Shown in pieces: positions 21,251 through 33,545 of a stretch of 64,000 nt of DNA. The DNA lies in NCBI RefSeq assembly GCF_037126465.1, contig NC_088203.1:86242668-86306667 (forward strand). The letters are read 5' to 3'. The position numbers and the translations under genes were made by a program. The stretch's first letter is position 1. The number at the start of each line of letters is the position of its first letter. The notes beneath the pieces are model-generated. The model was not told the origin of the DNA and ran no database searches. It worked only from the letters and a program-made list of their open reading frames with translations. The DNA comes from Ornithodoros turicata (lineage: Eukaryota > Arthropoda > Arachnida > Ixodida > Argasidae).

Positions 21251-21281
21251 GTTCGCATTTAGCTGGGACACCCTGTATGTG
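21251..21281 (-). mobile_element. one terminal repeat of a mariner-like MITE
   Basis: GCATTTAGCTGGGACACCCTGTA read in reverse starts TACAGGGTGTCCCAGC, the form of TA-flanked mariner-type ends. The matching other end was not found nearby, so the element is truncated or its limits are unknown. Confidence 0.4.
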
Positions 21282-21477
21282 TTTCTCAAACTCAAGAAAG
21301 TGTCGCTGCATCAAGCAAAGTTTTACCGCGTCATCCGCAAGACATCCTTGGCACTTGATACACAACAAGGACCACGTCTTGCTTCGAGGCCAATCTTTTT
21401 TATCTCTTTTTTTTTTGAGGGGGGGGGGGAGGGGCGTCACATCATGATATGGAATGAGAGACATCTCTATCATAGGT

Positions 21478-21692
21478 GGTGGTGGTGGTGGGTGGTGAAA
21501 GGGCTTGCCGTTGTCGGCCTCACGTAGGTGGGCAACGTCACGACTGACGCCCTGGGGGAATGTGCGTCCTGGGCCGACTTCTAAGGGAACTGTGCCGACT
21601 TATGTCTGAAAGCGTCTGAGGAAAACCCAGGAAAAACCCCAGACAGCACAGCCGGCACCGGGATTCGAACCCGGGTACCTCCCAGTCTCGAC
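21478..21692 (-). mobile_element. full-length S1 SINE with 13-bp target duplication
   Basis: On the minus strand it has a tRNA-like head with GGGTTCGAATCCCGG (box B), then CTGTCTGGGG...CCTGGGTTTTCCTCAGACG. The common body follows, ending in a (CAC)n-rich tail (GGTGGTGGTGG on the plus strand). CTCTATCATAGGT lies on both sides (21465-21477, 21693-21705). Confidence 0.85.
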
Positions 21693-21705
21693 CTCTATCA
21701 TAGGT

Positions 21706-22511
21706 AGGGTTGGGATTTCGGGATTGATGGCAAACCGAAACAGCGCGCATACACAACCTTTGTTTAGTAACTCGAATGACTCCTGCGTGCGTTTTGTGTC
21801 TGTCTCCTCGGTGTTCTGTCGCTGCGTGTTAATCGAAACATTCTTCTTTTAATATACGACACGTTTTATTTTTTTTTAAACTGATATGGACTGTTTTGTG
21901 TTCTCCTTAAATAACAGTCGTTTTATTGGCAGTTGTCATGCATGGCGCCTACCGATTTACTGATTTGCTGATTACCGAGATTTCATACTGTCATTGAATA
22001 CGAAACAAAGATTCGACTCCCGAAACTTTTTATTTCCAACCTTTTTTAACCGAGCACCAAAGCCTTGTTTATACCGGCAGATGTGTGGACGAACTAATGC
22101 GGCGGCTATGTGGCAACCTATTGTACAGCTTACCCTTGATTGATTTGTAAAAAAAAAAATGGAAATGTTAGTCCCGAGCCACTCGGGACTGGCTACTCCA
22201 AGACGCGTTATTCAGAAAAGAAAGGGAAACTACACAAATCTATACACTCCGACCTGTCGACGCTTCGCGTTCATCATAATTCGTCCTCTCATATTAACCG
22301 CTGTGAAGTGGGGTGTGGTCCTGTGACGACCACAGGGAAACATCCCATGTCATCATCACTTCTCCTTCGTTTATTGTTGTTGTTGTATACACTTTGAAAC
22401 GGAGTGGATGAAAACATCACCACAAAAATTGGCACCAAAAGCAACAGTGTAGGAGAGTCCACCCTTACCCTTACCATCTTGTATTTGCATTCTTTTTTGC
22501 ACCATGTGCTG

Positions 22512-22546
<35 letters not shown>

Positions 22547-22796
22547 ATTTTTTGCATTTATGTTGTGTTGTCGTTGCTTTTATTGTAACCACGTTCGCTG
22601 CAGCGCCTAGATGGGAGTTCGGACCCCCATTGCAAGGGAATTGAGCAAAAAAAGGAGACAAAAAGAAGCTCAATCACTGACAGCAAGCAAGAGCAGAGCA
22701 TGTTGGTTAGTATGCACCACAGTAAAGAATGCAACAGAGACACAGAAACGGAAGTTTCAAAACTTCTCAAGCAAGAGGACGTGAATGCCTCCGATT
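21706..22796. other. no gene recognised; (GT)n microsatellite at 22517-22546
   Basis: A clean GT repeat of about 14 units is the only clear structure. Several short frames overlap it and are not credible genes. Confidence 0.6.
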
Positions 22797-23034
22797 TTTA
22801 CCGACGTCCCAAATCAACCAAAAGCTCATTTCATCCGAAAAAAATGTTCGGAGGTTCTGGGCTTTCGGTTGATCTGGGCACGCGAGTGGCAGTGACCCAT
22901 ATTCCCCAAATGCTCTTTTCATCCGAGCGCCCGGAACCACCGAAAGCGGGATACTTGAAAGGACACACTTCCCCCGTTTGCCAGGGAGAAGAGGAAGGGT
23001 GAGCGGTTCTTGGGTGTGCGGGAATCCAATGTAC
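22797..23034 (+). repeat. 235-bp dispersed repeat, copy 1 of an inverted pair
   Basis: It aligns in reverse complement with 27661-27894 from ACCGACGTCCCAAATCAACC to GGAATCCAATGTAC. It has internal imperfect dyads (AAATCAACCAAAAGC against GCTTTCGGTTGATCT). No coding content. Confidence 0.8.
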
Positions 23035-23940
23035 TTCCTGTATCTGACTCAGAAGTGAAGTTTGCCAAGGAAAGTCGATCGATTATTGATGTCGATCGCG
23101 TTCAAGAAGTGATCCGATTCGAATAGAGCGATTTTCCATGTGAGTGACTGGAGTCCGGGCACTGTGTAGGTCATCATAGTGGAAAACGAATAGTAATAAA
23201 GCGCTCACAGCTCAGGTCCCGAAAACACTCTATTAACCGGCTGAAACAACCCCTTGGAAATGCTTGCAAGCAGTATGAATGCATGAAACCAACCTATCGT
23301 CTGAACTGTCAATCTCCTCAGAAGGCGTTTGAGGTTTGTGTATTTTCCGCCGTCCCGCTATATGTTCCAGCCACAGGACATACCATTCCAACCATGTTCT
23401 TTTTCCCTGCCTCATGACGCGGACCTCCGTGAGCTTCCGAAGATAGTGCTTCTCCCGTGAGAAGCGTGCATACGAATAAAATTCATTTTCGAAATATCTC
23501 TCAGTTCAGATCACTTCTTGAACGCGACCTCATTTGTACACACCGAGTGTCGTGTCATTTCTACCCACCCAAGCTGAGGCTTCTTTAATATAGATCCAGT
23601 GCATGGGCTCTCTCTTTTATATCAGTCATATCTGTTGCATCTCGCGGAGATCCAGATGTCAGATCTCTAAAGAGAATTATTAAGCACGGGAACAAAAGAA
23701 GCTGTAGAAGTAAGCGGACCGCATACATCACGTCACAGAACATTTCGCGCACCGGATGAGCTGCACCCAGGGACCCAACGTGACGGCAAGGGTCACGTGA
23801 CACCCTCTGGTGAGTTGCAGGAAGCACAGCTCGAGCCAGAGTTAACTGGAACGCGACTTCGACCGCCGAATCGGGAAGGGAGCCACCCTAGCGGCGCTTA
23901 GGAGAAATACAGGGAAATAATATTTCGACTGTCCTACTTA
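23035..23940. other. no gene recognised
   Basis: Anonymous sequence. GATCGATT...TCGATCGCGTTC near 23078-23102 is locally dyad-rich. I see no exon. Confidence 0.5.
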
Positions 23941-24466
23941 TGGCGAATTCAGGTGGTCATTTTATGGCAACACGGCCTATAGCGCTCGGAAGTTGCTAGG
24001 CCGGCTCCCGAGCTGGTTCACGTGACAGTTGTTACGCGAATATTGAGTGCCTTGGATCTAGCGGTTTTAGGATCAGGGTCAGGCTTGAATCATCCCTTTT
24101 TGAATCAGGGCAGAGTTCGTACACTTGGAAAACGCTCGGGGCATCGCTGTCGCCCGTGTTCGGGTTCCGTCATCTGCTAAATTACGTGAACTTCGACGTG
24201 CGGGACAATGAGGTCACTCGTCACCGTTACAGTGTGGATTTGACGACATCGGATATAGTTGGGCAACCTGCTGCACGATCGTTTCGAGACCGCGCGAAAA
24301 AAAGTGCTAAATGGCAAATTCTGGGGGCGAGATTGCTTCGTTTAGACATTGCGATTTGCGACATTGAGATTGCGAAACATACGAGATTGCTATGTTTCGA
24401 CCAAGCGAACTGAACTGCCCGCGATCTGGAAAAAAGTTGCCACGAAATGACCACCAGAATTTGCCA
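23941..24466. mobile_element. 526-bp TIR element 'H' with TTA target duplication
   Basis: The left end TGGCGAATTCAGGTGGTCAT and the right end read in reverse (TGGCAAATTCTGGTGGTCAT) match along about 31 bp. TTA flanks both sides (23938-23940, 24467-24469). Its interior aligns with the outer parts of the 2.17-kb element at 2988-5157. TTA duplication suggests PIF/Harbinger-type mobilisation. Non-autonomous. Confidence 0.8.
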
Positions 24467-24778
24467 TTATGCTGCGAGGGTGTCCGCCTGGGCATGAGTT
24501 GTGGACTCGGCATCACCCTCACCTGTGGTTATCATCGCGACGTTGTGTGGGTGTGAGGCGATTATGTAAAGGTATATGCAGACCGATATCATGCGGATGC
24601 GGTGCTGTTATCTCATTAACACACAAAGGTGGACACCAAATGCAATAAATTTGCCACTAGACTCCATGCATCCTTCATCCTCCCTTCCTGCTTCATAACA
24701 AATCTGAAAATGTCCCACTGAGCGAACGCGACCACCTTATATATTTACATACAATACTCTTGATCCAGCTTTGGATCG
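24467..24778 (-). other. probable 3' untranslated region of the downstream LINE
   Basis: It lies directly after the stop of the minus-strand LINE frame. It carries no other feature I recognise, and the true 3' end of the LINE was not located. Confidence 0.4.
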
Positions 24779-26157
24779 TTACAGGAGTGAGCTGTACACA
24801 TGTCTTTCCAATTTAGCTAAAAACGTAGGCATGCTCTGTTCGGCAACAATTTGTTCAGGAAGGATGTTCCAGTCGTGTACTGTCCTAGGGTATGAGTATT
24901 TAAACACATCGGTACGGGCCTGAAATTCCTGAAGGGCCATACTATGTTTGTGTCTTGAAGGCTGACTGTCGGCAGCTAAATAGGGAGAGTAAGGGTTGCG
25001 TTTACGTAACAAGAACAATTGCTTAAGTCGCTGTATCTTGAAATATAACTCAATTGGGGGCAGCCCCGCCCGTCCACATAAAACAGATGCTGAGGTTGTT
25101 GATCTGAAATCCTTATAAATAAATCTTGCTGCTTTACGTTGCACGCTTTCCAGTTTCTTCTTATGAATGGCAATATGTGGGTCCCAAACTGTGCAGGCAT
25201 ACTGAACCAACGGGAGAACTAAGTATTTATACGCCGTTAGTCTAACCTGCGGTGTGCTTATCCATAACTTACGTCTGAGCTGGAACAGCCTTCGCAACGC
25301 TCTCTGGGCAACAAAGTCAACATGAGTACTCCATGAAAGATTCGATTGGAAATAGACCCCAAGATATTTAAAGGAACTGACCTGTTTTAACAAGACATCA
25401 TCGACATAGTAGTCACAGGATAGCCGGCGTTGTTTTCTTGTCACACACATACATACTGTTTTGTTAACATTTATAGTTAATTGAGCAAGTTTGCACCACC
25501 CTGCTACACAGTCTAAAGCTCCGGACAATGCAATCTGATCATCAGGGCAAGTAATTTTTCTATAGAGGACAGTGTCATCTGCATAGAGACGTAAATTCAC
25601 TCCATAACTACTAACGTCGGGAATATCACTGATGTACAAGTTAAACAAAAGCGGACCGAGCACAGATCCTTGCGGCATCCCGGAAGTTACATCCAGTAGA
25701 TCTGAATTTGACGTTCCTACTTGTACAAACTGCTTCCGGTAGGCAAGATAAGACTCGGCCCAGGTTAAAAGAGTTCCGTTTTTCAATATGCTTTTTAATT
25801 TGGTCAGTAATTTGAAATGAGGAATCGAATCGAAGGCGCGTCTGAAATCGATGAATAAGACGTCAACCTGCTCTCAGTTATCTACAGTTTCAGCCAAGTC
25901 GTGATGAAATGCTGTTAATTGTGTAACTGTCGAAAAACCTTCTCTAAAGCCATGTTGCCTGAAGCCTAGTATGCCATCTTCCTCTAAGTATGACATAATA
26001 TGTTTGTAGAGCACGTGCTCCATTAATTTACAACAATTGCATGTCAGTGATATTGGTCGACAATTGGAAGGAAGTAACGGGTCACCCGACTTAAATATCG
26101 GTATAACCTTGCTTAATTTCCAGTCATCTGGAATCTGGCCGGTCTCGAGTGATTTGG
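24779..26157 (-). pseudogene. LINE ORF2, reverse transcriptase part with one stop
   Basis: The minus-strand frame carries VIPIFKSGDP, NCRPISLTC, motif A VLFIDFRRAFDSIPH, SGMPQGSVLGPLLFNLYI, the catalytic LRLYADDTVLYR, and a thumb/C-terminal region (VSSFKYLGVYF, VLPLVQYACTVWDPHI, RKAARFI). A TGA (plus-strand TCA at 25874-25876) breaks it just before motif A; otherwise it is open for about 450 codons to the end near 24779. It is CR1-like and a different family from the LINE at 9297-12005. Together with the next part it is nearly intact. Confidence 0.88.
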
Positions 26158-27305
26158 AAAAAAAAATAACTTCAAATATCTAGAGCACCACGGGGCGTAT
26201 CTGAACAGAAACTCATTAGGAATATTGTCAGGACCGTTACACTTTTTAGTATTTACACTTAGAAGAAGATTAAGAACACCATCAACGGTAAACTCTGGAT
26301 TTGAGATGGGGGCAGCTGACGATTCCCAACAAATTCTTAAATTGTGATTCTCTTTAGTGAAGACACTCTGAAAATATTCATTGAACAAATACGCTATCCT
26401 CTGTGGGTCTTCAATCACCTCCTCATTACGGCGAAGTCTGATGTCACCTTTGCGTTTTGGTGACAATTGTCGCCAAAATTTGGAAGGCTCGTTTTTCATA
26501 AAGTTACTAAGCGTAATGGTGAAGAAAATTTGCTTAGCATTTTTTAGCTCAATTCTCAGTTGATCCTTAAGGCAGATCATTCTTGATGTTAGTGCCATCG
26601 AATTCACTCCCTGCCTAAGTCGCTTCCGAGTTCGGGCTGTTCCACGTTTTAAATGGATGATTTTCCGGTTAACACAGGGGTTGTGCTTTGCAGTCTTCTT
26701 GCAGCACTTCGGTATGATTTGGAGGCATTGGAACACAACGCGCTTAAACTCGCGCCATATTTCATCGACCGTGATATCACTTAACGTGCACTGTCTCTGA
26801 AATAATTCAAAATTGTCCTCATGGTAAATGAGTAATTCGTTGTCTGGCGCTTGACTGAATCTGTATACAGTGATTGTTTTGTTCGCTGTTGATTGTGCAC
26901 AGGTATTTACACTTGTATGAACCACCACCATCTGATGGTCCGATATACCATTTTCTACTGTGCAGTGAGATTCCCCTAGAACGTCGGACACAAACACAAG
27001 ATCAAGAATGGAGTGTTGGCAATCTGCAACCCTTGTCGGTTTGTCAACAAGTTGTGTCAGGCCATGTAATACACTCATATCCAATAATCGCTGAGAACTT
27101 TTACGTCTGAAGAACCAATAGAAAATCACGACCAGTCTATTCCAGGCAAATTCAAATATTCGATTATTAAAACATTCCGAAACGACCTTAGGTTAAGAGC
27201 TAGATAGTCATTAATGTGATCCATGTAAGAGACATGTGAGCCTGGTGGCCGATATATGTTAATCGCCACCTTCGCATGTATCAGTGAGATAAAGTCATTG
27301 CACCC
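26158..27305 (-). pseudogene. LINE ORF2, endonuclease and linker part, frameshifted
   Basis: It encodes IYRPPGSHVSYMDH, then LNLPGIDWS where the expected GDFN is altered to EYLN, LVFVSDVLGE and GISDHQMVV (endonuclease SDH). A long linker follows, then YLFNEYFQSVF and KCNGPDNIP at the RT start. An A9 homopolymer at 26158-26166 shifts the frame relative to the RT part. An in-frame stop after IDWS separates the N-terminal endonuclease. The 5' end is lost near 27305, so ORF1 and the N-terminal endonuclease are absent. Confidence 0.85.
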
Positions 27306-27388
27306 GTGCGATATCAGCCTTCACATAATCGCCGCGAACACAAACAAACATCACGATGATCACAGCTGATAGTATTTTTTTAATTCGG

Positions 27389-27482
27389 TGTCAGCGCCGC
27401 GAAGCAACTGTGGCTATGAGCGGCGCACAGACGTGGACAGATGGAGAGACGACAGCAGGAAGAAGTGGGGGACAGGGGGGTT
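27389..27482 (-). mobile_element. SINE fragment (family S2 3' part)
   Basis: GCCGCGAAGCAACTGTGGC...GTGGACAGATGGAGAG...AGTGGGGGACAGGGGGG matches the 3' portions of the SINEs at 33265-33545 and 54607-54850. It stops where the central body should begin. Confidence 0.7.
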
Positions 27483-27660
27483 AGTAGCTGATGGTAATGC
27501 TGAGTCAACACCTCATGGCAAGGAGGACACTCCCGGAGCAACAATGGGACAGTCGAAACACTATTTGCCTTTATTTCTTGTAAGAGCCGCTAGGGTTGCT
27601 CTCTCCTCGACTTTAGCTCCGCCAGTCGAAGTGGCGTTCCAGATAACTCTGCTTCGAGCT

Positions 27661-27894
27661 GTACATTGGATTCCCGCACACTTAGGAACCGCTCACCCTT
27701 CCTCCTTTCCCTGTTAAACAGGAGAAGCGTGTCCTTTCATGTATCCCGCTTTCGGTGGTTCTGGGCGCCTGGATGAAAAGAGCATTTAGGAGATATGGGT
27801 CACTGCCACCCGCGTGCCCAGATCAACCGAAAGCCCAGAACCTCCGAATATTTTTTCGGAGGAAATGAGCTTTTGGTTGATTTGGGACGTCGGT
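27661..27894 (-). repeat. 235-bp dispersed repeat, copy 2 of the inverted pair
   Basis: Reverse complement of 22797-23034 with scattered substitutions. The pair encloses the H element and the LINE at 24779-27305. Confidence 0.8.
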
Positions 27895-28572
27895 GGAAAT
27901 GGGCGTTTGGAGGATATGAGCCGCTACCATTTTCAGCGCTCCAAATAAAGTACCTTCTTAAATCCGGATTTTTCAAATCCATCACAAATCCGGATGAGGA
28001 ACTTGCACTGCTGAACAGCTGTGGAATGGTTTCAGAATCGACCGCAGTTTTCGAAACTCTGATTTTTACACAGAATGCCTAGTTACTAAGACGATCAGTT
28101 GCGAACAGTTGCGAACAGACGAACAGTTGCGGAACTAAGAAAAAGAGGCGACACATATGGAAGACGTCCAGTTCAGTGGAGCCCCATGAGCATAAGCTGC
28201 GGCAAAAAGAAATGAGAACTTCCTTGCGCGGGAAACGCCGTGCTTATTACTCCCTTGTCGCTGGTCTTGGTACGGTACACCTGCCACATGATACATTTCT
28301 TGCTGTGCAGTATATATGATCGAACGAGTGAAATAAAGTGACGGGAGGGCAGCATAATGCTACAGCACTGCGAAAATTGGTGGGGAGTAGGAAGGATAAG
28401 ATGGGTTCTAGCGCTTTTTCTTTTTTCCGCGCATGAAGTATAGGCCGTAAATTGACGTAAGGAGCGTGCAAAATCGTTGTGCAGTGTTCGTGCAGTACCA
28501 CCGTAGAACAGCCTATCATTGCTTTCTCCGTGATACGGGCCTCCTGTGCTCCCAGTGAGCAGTTTTTTTTAG
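27895..28572. other. no gene recognised
   Basis: It contains a short GTTGCGAACAGTTGCGAACAG-like tandem at about 28100-28130. Nothing further was recognised. Confidence 0.5.
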
Positions 28573-28650
28573 GGAATAGCAAGCCGGCGTGCTGCATGGC
28601 TGACCTTTGCGTTTTTTTCCCCTTTCCTTCCTTTTTCGGCGGAGCAAGCG
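28573..28650 (+). mobile_element. 3' tail of a non-LTR retrotransposon
   Basis: GGAATAGCAAGCCGGCGTGC...GGCTGACC followed by pyrimidine-rich sequence is the same 3' end that follows the LINE C-terminus at 44630-44665. No coding part remains. Confidence 0.55.
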
Positions 28651-28704
28651 GCCACGGTCGCGCTGACATGCGCATCGCTCGTACATATAGGCTGGATTTC
28701 GTGG

Positions 28705-28905
28705 CAAATTAGGTAAATTCGAATCCAAATCCAAATCTTTGAGGAAAAAACGTGATTCAATCCAAATCCAAATCCCTAAGCAAAAATATGATTAAATCCA
28801 AATCCAAATCCTGTTCATAATGAAGCCGCCAATCAAATCAAAATCAAATATACCGTTCTCTTTTGTGAATTTAAATCTGAATATAAATCAAAGCCGAGAT
28901 TTCAA
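28705..28905. repeat. degenerate AAATCCAAATCC repeat
   Basis: About a dozen variants of the hexamer AAATCC or AAATCA, interrupted by short unique stretches. A related GGGATTTCGGGAT-type sequence occurs at 29085-29180. Probably a decayed repeat; the class is unknown. Confidence 0.6.
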
Positions 28906-31619
28906 ATCGCCAACACACAACAATTGAATCCTGCTTATCGGTACCCCGCAAGGAACGGGAAAAACGCATGCGTTCTTAGACTGCTTGAGAGGCAACTAAG
29001 GACAAAGAATTTTCACTCAAAATGCGTGTTAGAAATTAAATACTCGTAATTGTTACGCTGTTCTGTGTCGCGACTGCGCCAACGATAGGTTTGCAATATT
29101 AACCCGAAATCCCGAAATCCCGGGATATTATCGAAAAAAATCGCAGAATTTCGGGATTCGGGATATCCCGTATCCCAACACTAATCATAAGCAGCTCATT
29201 CAATTTAAAGCACTTCTCTCGTCGACATTAGTCCTTGTGCGGAAATAAACATGCTCAGTAAAAGACTGAACACGGTTCGATTCGTACATGTACGAATGTT
29301 TCGAGAATGTTTCAAGTGTTTCGAAAGTGTCGACTATATTGACTATATACTAGTACTGACTGTATTGTTGTGGCCAGGGAAACAATTTTCTGTATGTATG
29401 CCCTCATGTAATGCACTCCGGCATTTGAGGTTATGTTAAATATATAAATAAATAAATATCACTGTTTTTCAGGTGGAGACGATGACGATAGTATTCTCGA
29501 CTACTGTTATCGCCGTCTCCAACCTCACATTACGAAACACTGATACTTGCGAAACATTCGTGGTGCTAAGAGAAGGAAAAAAAAAAAAGAGAGGAAAAAA
29601 AAGAAAACCTCACGGCGGCCCCAGGTTCAAATACACTCCCCTACCTATATATTATCCCATAAAATAACCCCACGTCAAGGTGTCGTTTTCAATAAAGGCG
29701 GGAGGGAGAACTAACACCGAACCCGTGGCCCGGATCTGATGACGGCTCTTTACAGCCAAGGAAACGTCCCAGCAAGATCATTTATTTTACACGAGACACT
29801 TTCCTCGTAATGTGCTGCTCTCCGCTTCTCATTTGCATGGAAGATCGCCGATTTCTCAAGACATTTTTATTGCACATGTATCACCATGTCTTCGTGGTTT
29901 CGCATACAGAGTACGCTCGGCTCAAGGAGAGCGCACATTTTGATCCGTCCTTCGACGAGTGTCCTGTCCGGAGGAAACGAAATCGTGTCGGAAATCATCC
30001 ATATATATATTTTGGATAAATATCGTAAATCCGCCACATTTGTGGGCGTATCGCGTTTTCCGTTGCGCGTTCCAAACAGCGTCTTCGTGAAGACTCAATC
30101 AACCCTGCACGAGCTCTCTCTGTAAAGCGGGCTACACCTCATCAAGTGTCTGCTGGCGGAGGAGTACCCTTCGAAGGCGGCCACTATATGAATGCCTGAT
30201 TGATGCCACGTATAGGACTGAACGCTCTAAGCCTTGAAGGTAATTGGAAGTACATGCGGGTGGTTGAAGACGCTTTCGTTCGCATGAGCTAAACTGTAGA
30301 TTATGGCATTTGGAATTGCAGGGCAGACAACGCGTTTGAAGAAATATAACTCTTCACCAACTAGCCCTTAAAGGAAATCTATAACACCCATCCGAAGATC
30401 AGCTCAAATTATTTTGAAGACTTTAGACTCCCGTTCGATTCAGTTTTAAAGGTACAATCAAAATCGTACCCACCTCTTTCTTTTCTCGGCACCACACCGC
30501 GACCATCACTTCGCTTGAGGGCCGTTTGTTGCAGTGACACGCGTACGTGTCCCGCAGCGAAACGGTCTCGCTCTAACGAGAGTGCGACCTATAAAGCAAA
30601 ATCGCGTCGGCCATGCTGACAGCTGCCGGGGTGATGCGTGGATATGCTATCAATGACAATTGAATATGTCGTTTTGTAGAAGACGCGGCAATGTGCATGA
30701 TACGGCGTCCTTATGCAGCACCCCGAACGAAGTGCGTTCGAAACGTGCGGATACACACTAGCTCGCGATCACTTATGCTGCCCGATTGGCTGCGGCCGTT
30801 TCTACTTCTTCGGGATTCGGATCAGGGTATTGGCTTCTTTCAATGATGGCGTTTTTCCTGGATATTGCGATAGCTTCAGTGGAATAGTGGCAGTTGAAGA
30901 AAAGGGGCCAACAGTGGGATTTTCTTCAACTGCCGCTGTTCAATTGAAGTATGCGACTGGGCGCTGTGAGGCTCGTTTTGTGTTCGTTCTTGTATGTTTA
31001 ATTGCTTCGTCTACCACTACTGTTCGAGCGTCCATAGCGTTTCAGTGACAAACAGTAGAGCTCAATGACACTGCAGCTTTCATCTGAGAAAGAGATAGAT
31101 ATATTTATAGATGTAGAAAGCAAAGTACGGAAGCGGACTGCGACCAGCTGCTTCATGAGGCTTGGTGTCTGTTAGCACTGCACACTTAGCGCTGAGTGTC
31201 AAGCAGTGAGCCCGTCTTAAAAGATGGTTTCAGTCCGTATGCCCTTGAGATAGCTCGCTATGGCACATCATCCGGAGTTGTCTGTGCAGCTTCGATCAAC
31301 TCGCCAGTACACCCTGCAGGGTCGACGGACCAGTTTATCGTTGTTCAATGTTTGCCGGCTAGAGTCAGGGAACAAGTTGTTTTTTGCGTTTTATTTCTCC
31401 TTTAAGCTGGGGTATTGCCGAGGCTCTGCACAATGACACCTCTCTCGCTTTTTGAGAAGTTCGAGCGCGAGTGCACAAGAAAATACCGCAGAGCAGGGCG
31501 TGGAGTACGCGTTGCTGCGCAGCGTCACTACAGTTTTGAATCGAAAGCATCGGAAGAAAATAATACCCACTGAGATCCTCCTTTTCAATTTGATTCGCCA
31601 GACGCTAGGCCTGTGTTTC
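28906..31619. other. 2.7 kb without a recognised gene
   Basis: It includes CCCGAAATCCCGGGATAT dyads at 29105-29180 and an A-rich tract near 29575-29605. The open frames of 60-110 codons here have no domain I recognise. Confidence 0.5.
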
Positions 31620-31621
31620 TA

Positions 31622-32377
31622 CCGGGTGTTTCGGTTAAATCCCCGGGCTAAATAATTCCCGAACCGGGGCACCAATCGAATAACTTTCTTTTTTACAAGT
31701 ATCTGTCCAATACCGCCTACAAGATGCACACCGCGTGAATGAGCGGGAGGCGCTCATTATTTAAATAAAAATTCAAATGAGTTTCGTGAAAAAAGCTAAC
31801 TTCTAAAGCAGGGCGCCGTCGGCATTAAAATGGGTACTACCCCTTCTGGTCCCCTCCGTAGATACCTTTTAGAGAAATGCCTGCAACCGAAGCGGGTCAT
31901 TTGTTGCAGTAATTAATTGGTTTCGCTTTACATATTTTTGTCGCGGCTGGTCGCGGTGAAGCGCAAAAGAACGCTCTTTCACTCCCATGTCCACCAATGA
32001 ATTACGTCCTTACACCAATGAATTACGACCTTTTGCGCTTCGCCGCGACCAGCCACGACAAAAATACGTAAACCGAAACCAATTAATTACTGCAACAAAT
32101 GACCCGCTTCGGTGGCAGATTTTTCTCTAAAAGATGTCCACTGAAGGTCCCAAAAGGAGTAGTACCCATTTTAATGCCGACGGCGCCCTGCTTTAGAAGT
32201 TAGCTTTTTTCACGAAACTCATTTGAATTTTTATTTAAATAATGAGCGCCTCCCGCTCATTCACGCGGTGCGCATCTTGTAGGCGGTATTGGACAGATAC
32301 TTGTAAAAAAGGAAGTTATTCGATTGGTGCACCGGTTCGCAAATTATTTAGCCCGGGGATTTAACTGAAACACCCGG
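31622..32377. mobile_element. 756-bp foldback transposon 'D' with TA target duplication
   Basis: CCGGGTGTTTCGGTTAAATC at the left and its complement at the right begin arms of roughly 360 bp that pair through most of the element. The loop is near 31975-32030. TA flanks both sides (31620-31621, 32378-32379), as for Tc1/mariner-type insertion. No coding capacity. Confidence 0.85.
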
Positions 32378-33264
32378 TATACCTGCCTTTCAAGTCCCCG
32401 AGACTGTGAGTTACTAAGAGCTCGGAATCAAACGTCGGATTGTCTCTCCTCCTGTTCTCTGTACGATTTCCGTGCCTGTGTCTGAGAGTGTCACCCAGAC
32501 TTCTACAGTAACTTGGGTAAAGTATTTAAGCTAGGTATCATAAATACTTTTGCGGGTAACTTGGTATCTCGCAAGTACTTGCAAAAGTTAGTATTTAGTA
32601 ATCCAACTTAAATGCCTTTTTTAATGACTTCTACTCATTTTCCAAGTTGATTTAAAGATGCTCTATGTGTGACAGGGAAGTAGAGCGAAAGATTCTCTTT
32701 CGTTTCAGCAATGCGCTATGAGCGATACATATGCTTTTGCGTCAGAGATATTCGAGACATTTTGTGTGATGCCATTTTCAACATCAGGCTCTTCGTATTT
32801 CTTCGATACCGAGTTGCAACTGTGACGCGAAGGTATCTTAAAAGTAACGAGTTTGTTAAAGAATTTGCAAGGTTGGTTATTTAGCACTCCACTCAGTCAC
32901 TTTTTTGCCCGTAACTCAGTAACTCGAGTCGGCCGCGCACCAGCCCTCGCTGACTTGCACTTTGTACGAGCTGTTCTCTCCCGATTTAAGCTCTTCGTCG
33001 ATTTGTTGCAATTTACCTTCGCTAAAAAAGAGAAGTAAGAAAGAACAAACACATTCATGCTGGGATGATGTGCTTGCATGTACCCCACTACCGTTTGGAG
33101 GTGCGGTGATTTTATTAGTATTAGATAGTACTAGACGATTACAGTTTGCGTGAGAGGCGGGTCGTTGTCCAAAAGTTCCAAAAGAGGCGGATCTCTTACA
33201 GCTGATGTGCAGTGGTGGACAACGGCCTCGGAAGTGTACCAAGGAAAGAAAATTGTTTTTAATA
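32378..33264. other. no gene recognised; degenerate AGTATTTA/AAGTACTT-rich stretch
   Basis: 32510-32640 contains several TACTTTTGCAAGTACTTGC-like dyads. It is perhaps a decayed MITE. No exon recognised. Confidence 0.45.
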
Positions 33265-33545
33265 TTCCGTGTTTGCGCCGGGAAGCAACTGTCGCTATGA
33301 GAGGAGTACAGACGTGGATAGATAGAGAGAGGACCGCAGGAAGGAGTGGGGGACAGGGAGAGTTTAGTATGCGTCCTGGGCCGACTTCAGGGGTAACTGT
33401 GCCGACATTCGTCTGGAATGACAGCCAGAAAACCCAGGCAAAACCCCAGACAGCAAAGCTGGTGCGGGGATTCTAACCCACATCACCTTCCGGTCTCGGA
33501 GTGGAAAGCGGTCATCCTATAATCTCTATGCCACGGGAACTGGTA
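33265..33545 (-). mobile_element. tRNA-derived SINE (family S2)
   Basis: On the minus strand the head contains CCGTGGCATAGAGATTATAGG (box A region) and GGGTTAGAATCCC (box B with one change). CTGGGGTTTTGCCTGGGTTTTC and the S1-like centre follow. The 3' end is the CAGTTGCTTCC...CGCAAAC type also seen at 27389-27482 and 54607-54850. Target duplication not clear. Confidence 0.75.

Noticed and set aside
22500..22610. Frames reading Cys-Val or Thr-His repeats
   Set aside because: They arise from the (GT)n microsatellite.
28705..28905. AAATCC repeat as a CRISPR-like or telomere-like array
   Set aside because: Unit length and spacing are irregular, no regular spacers exist, and the hexamer differs from the arthropod TTAGG telomere repeat.
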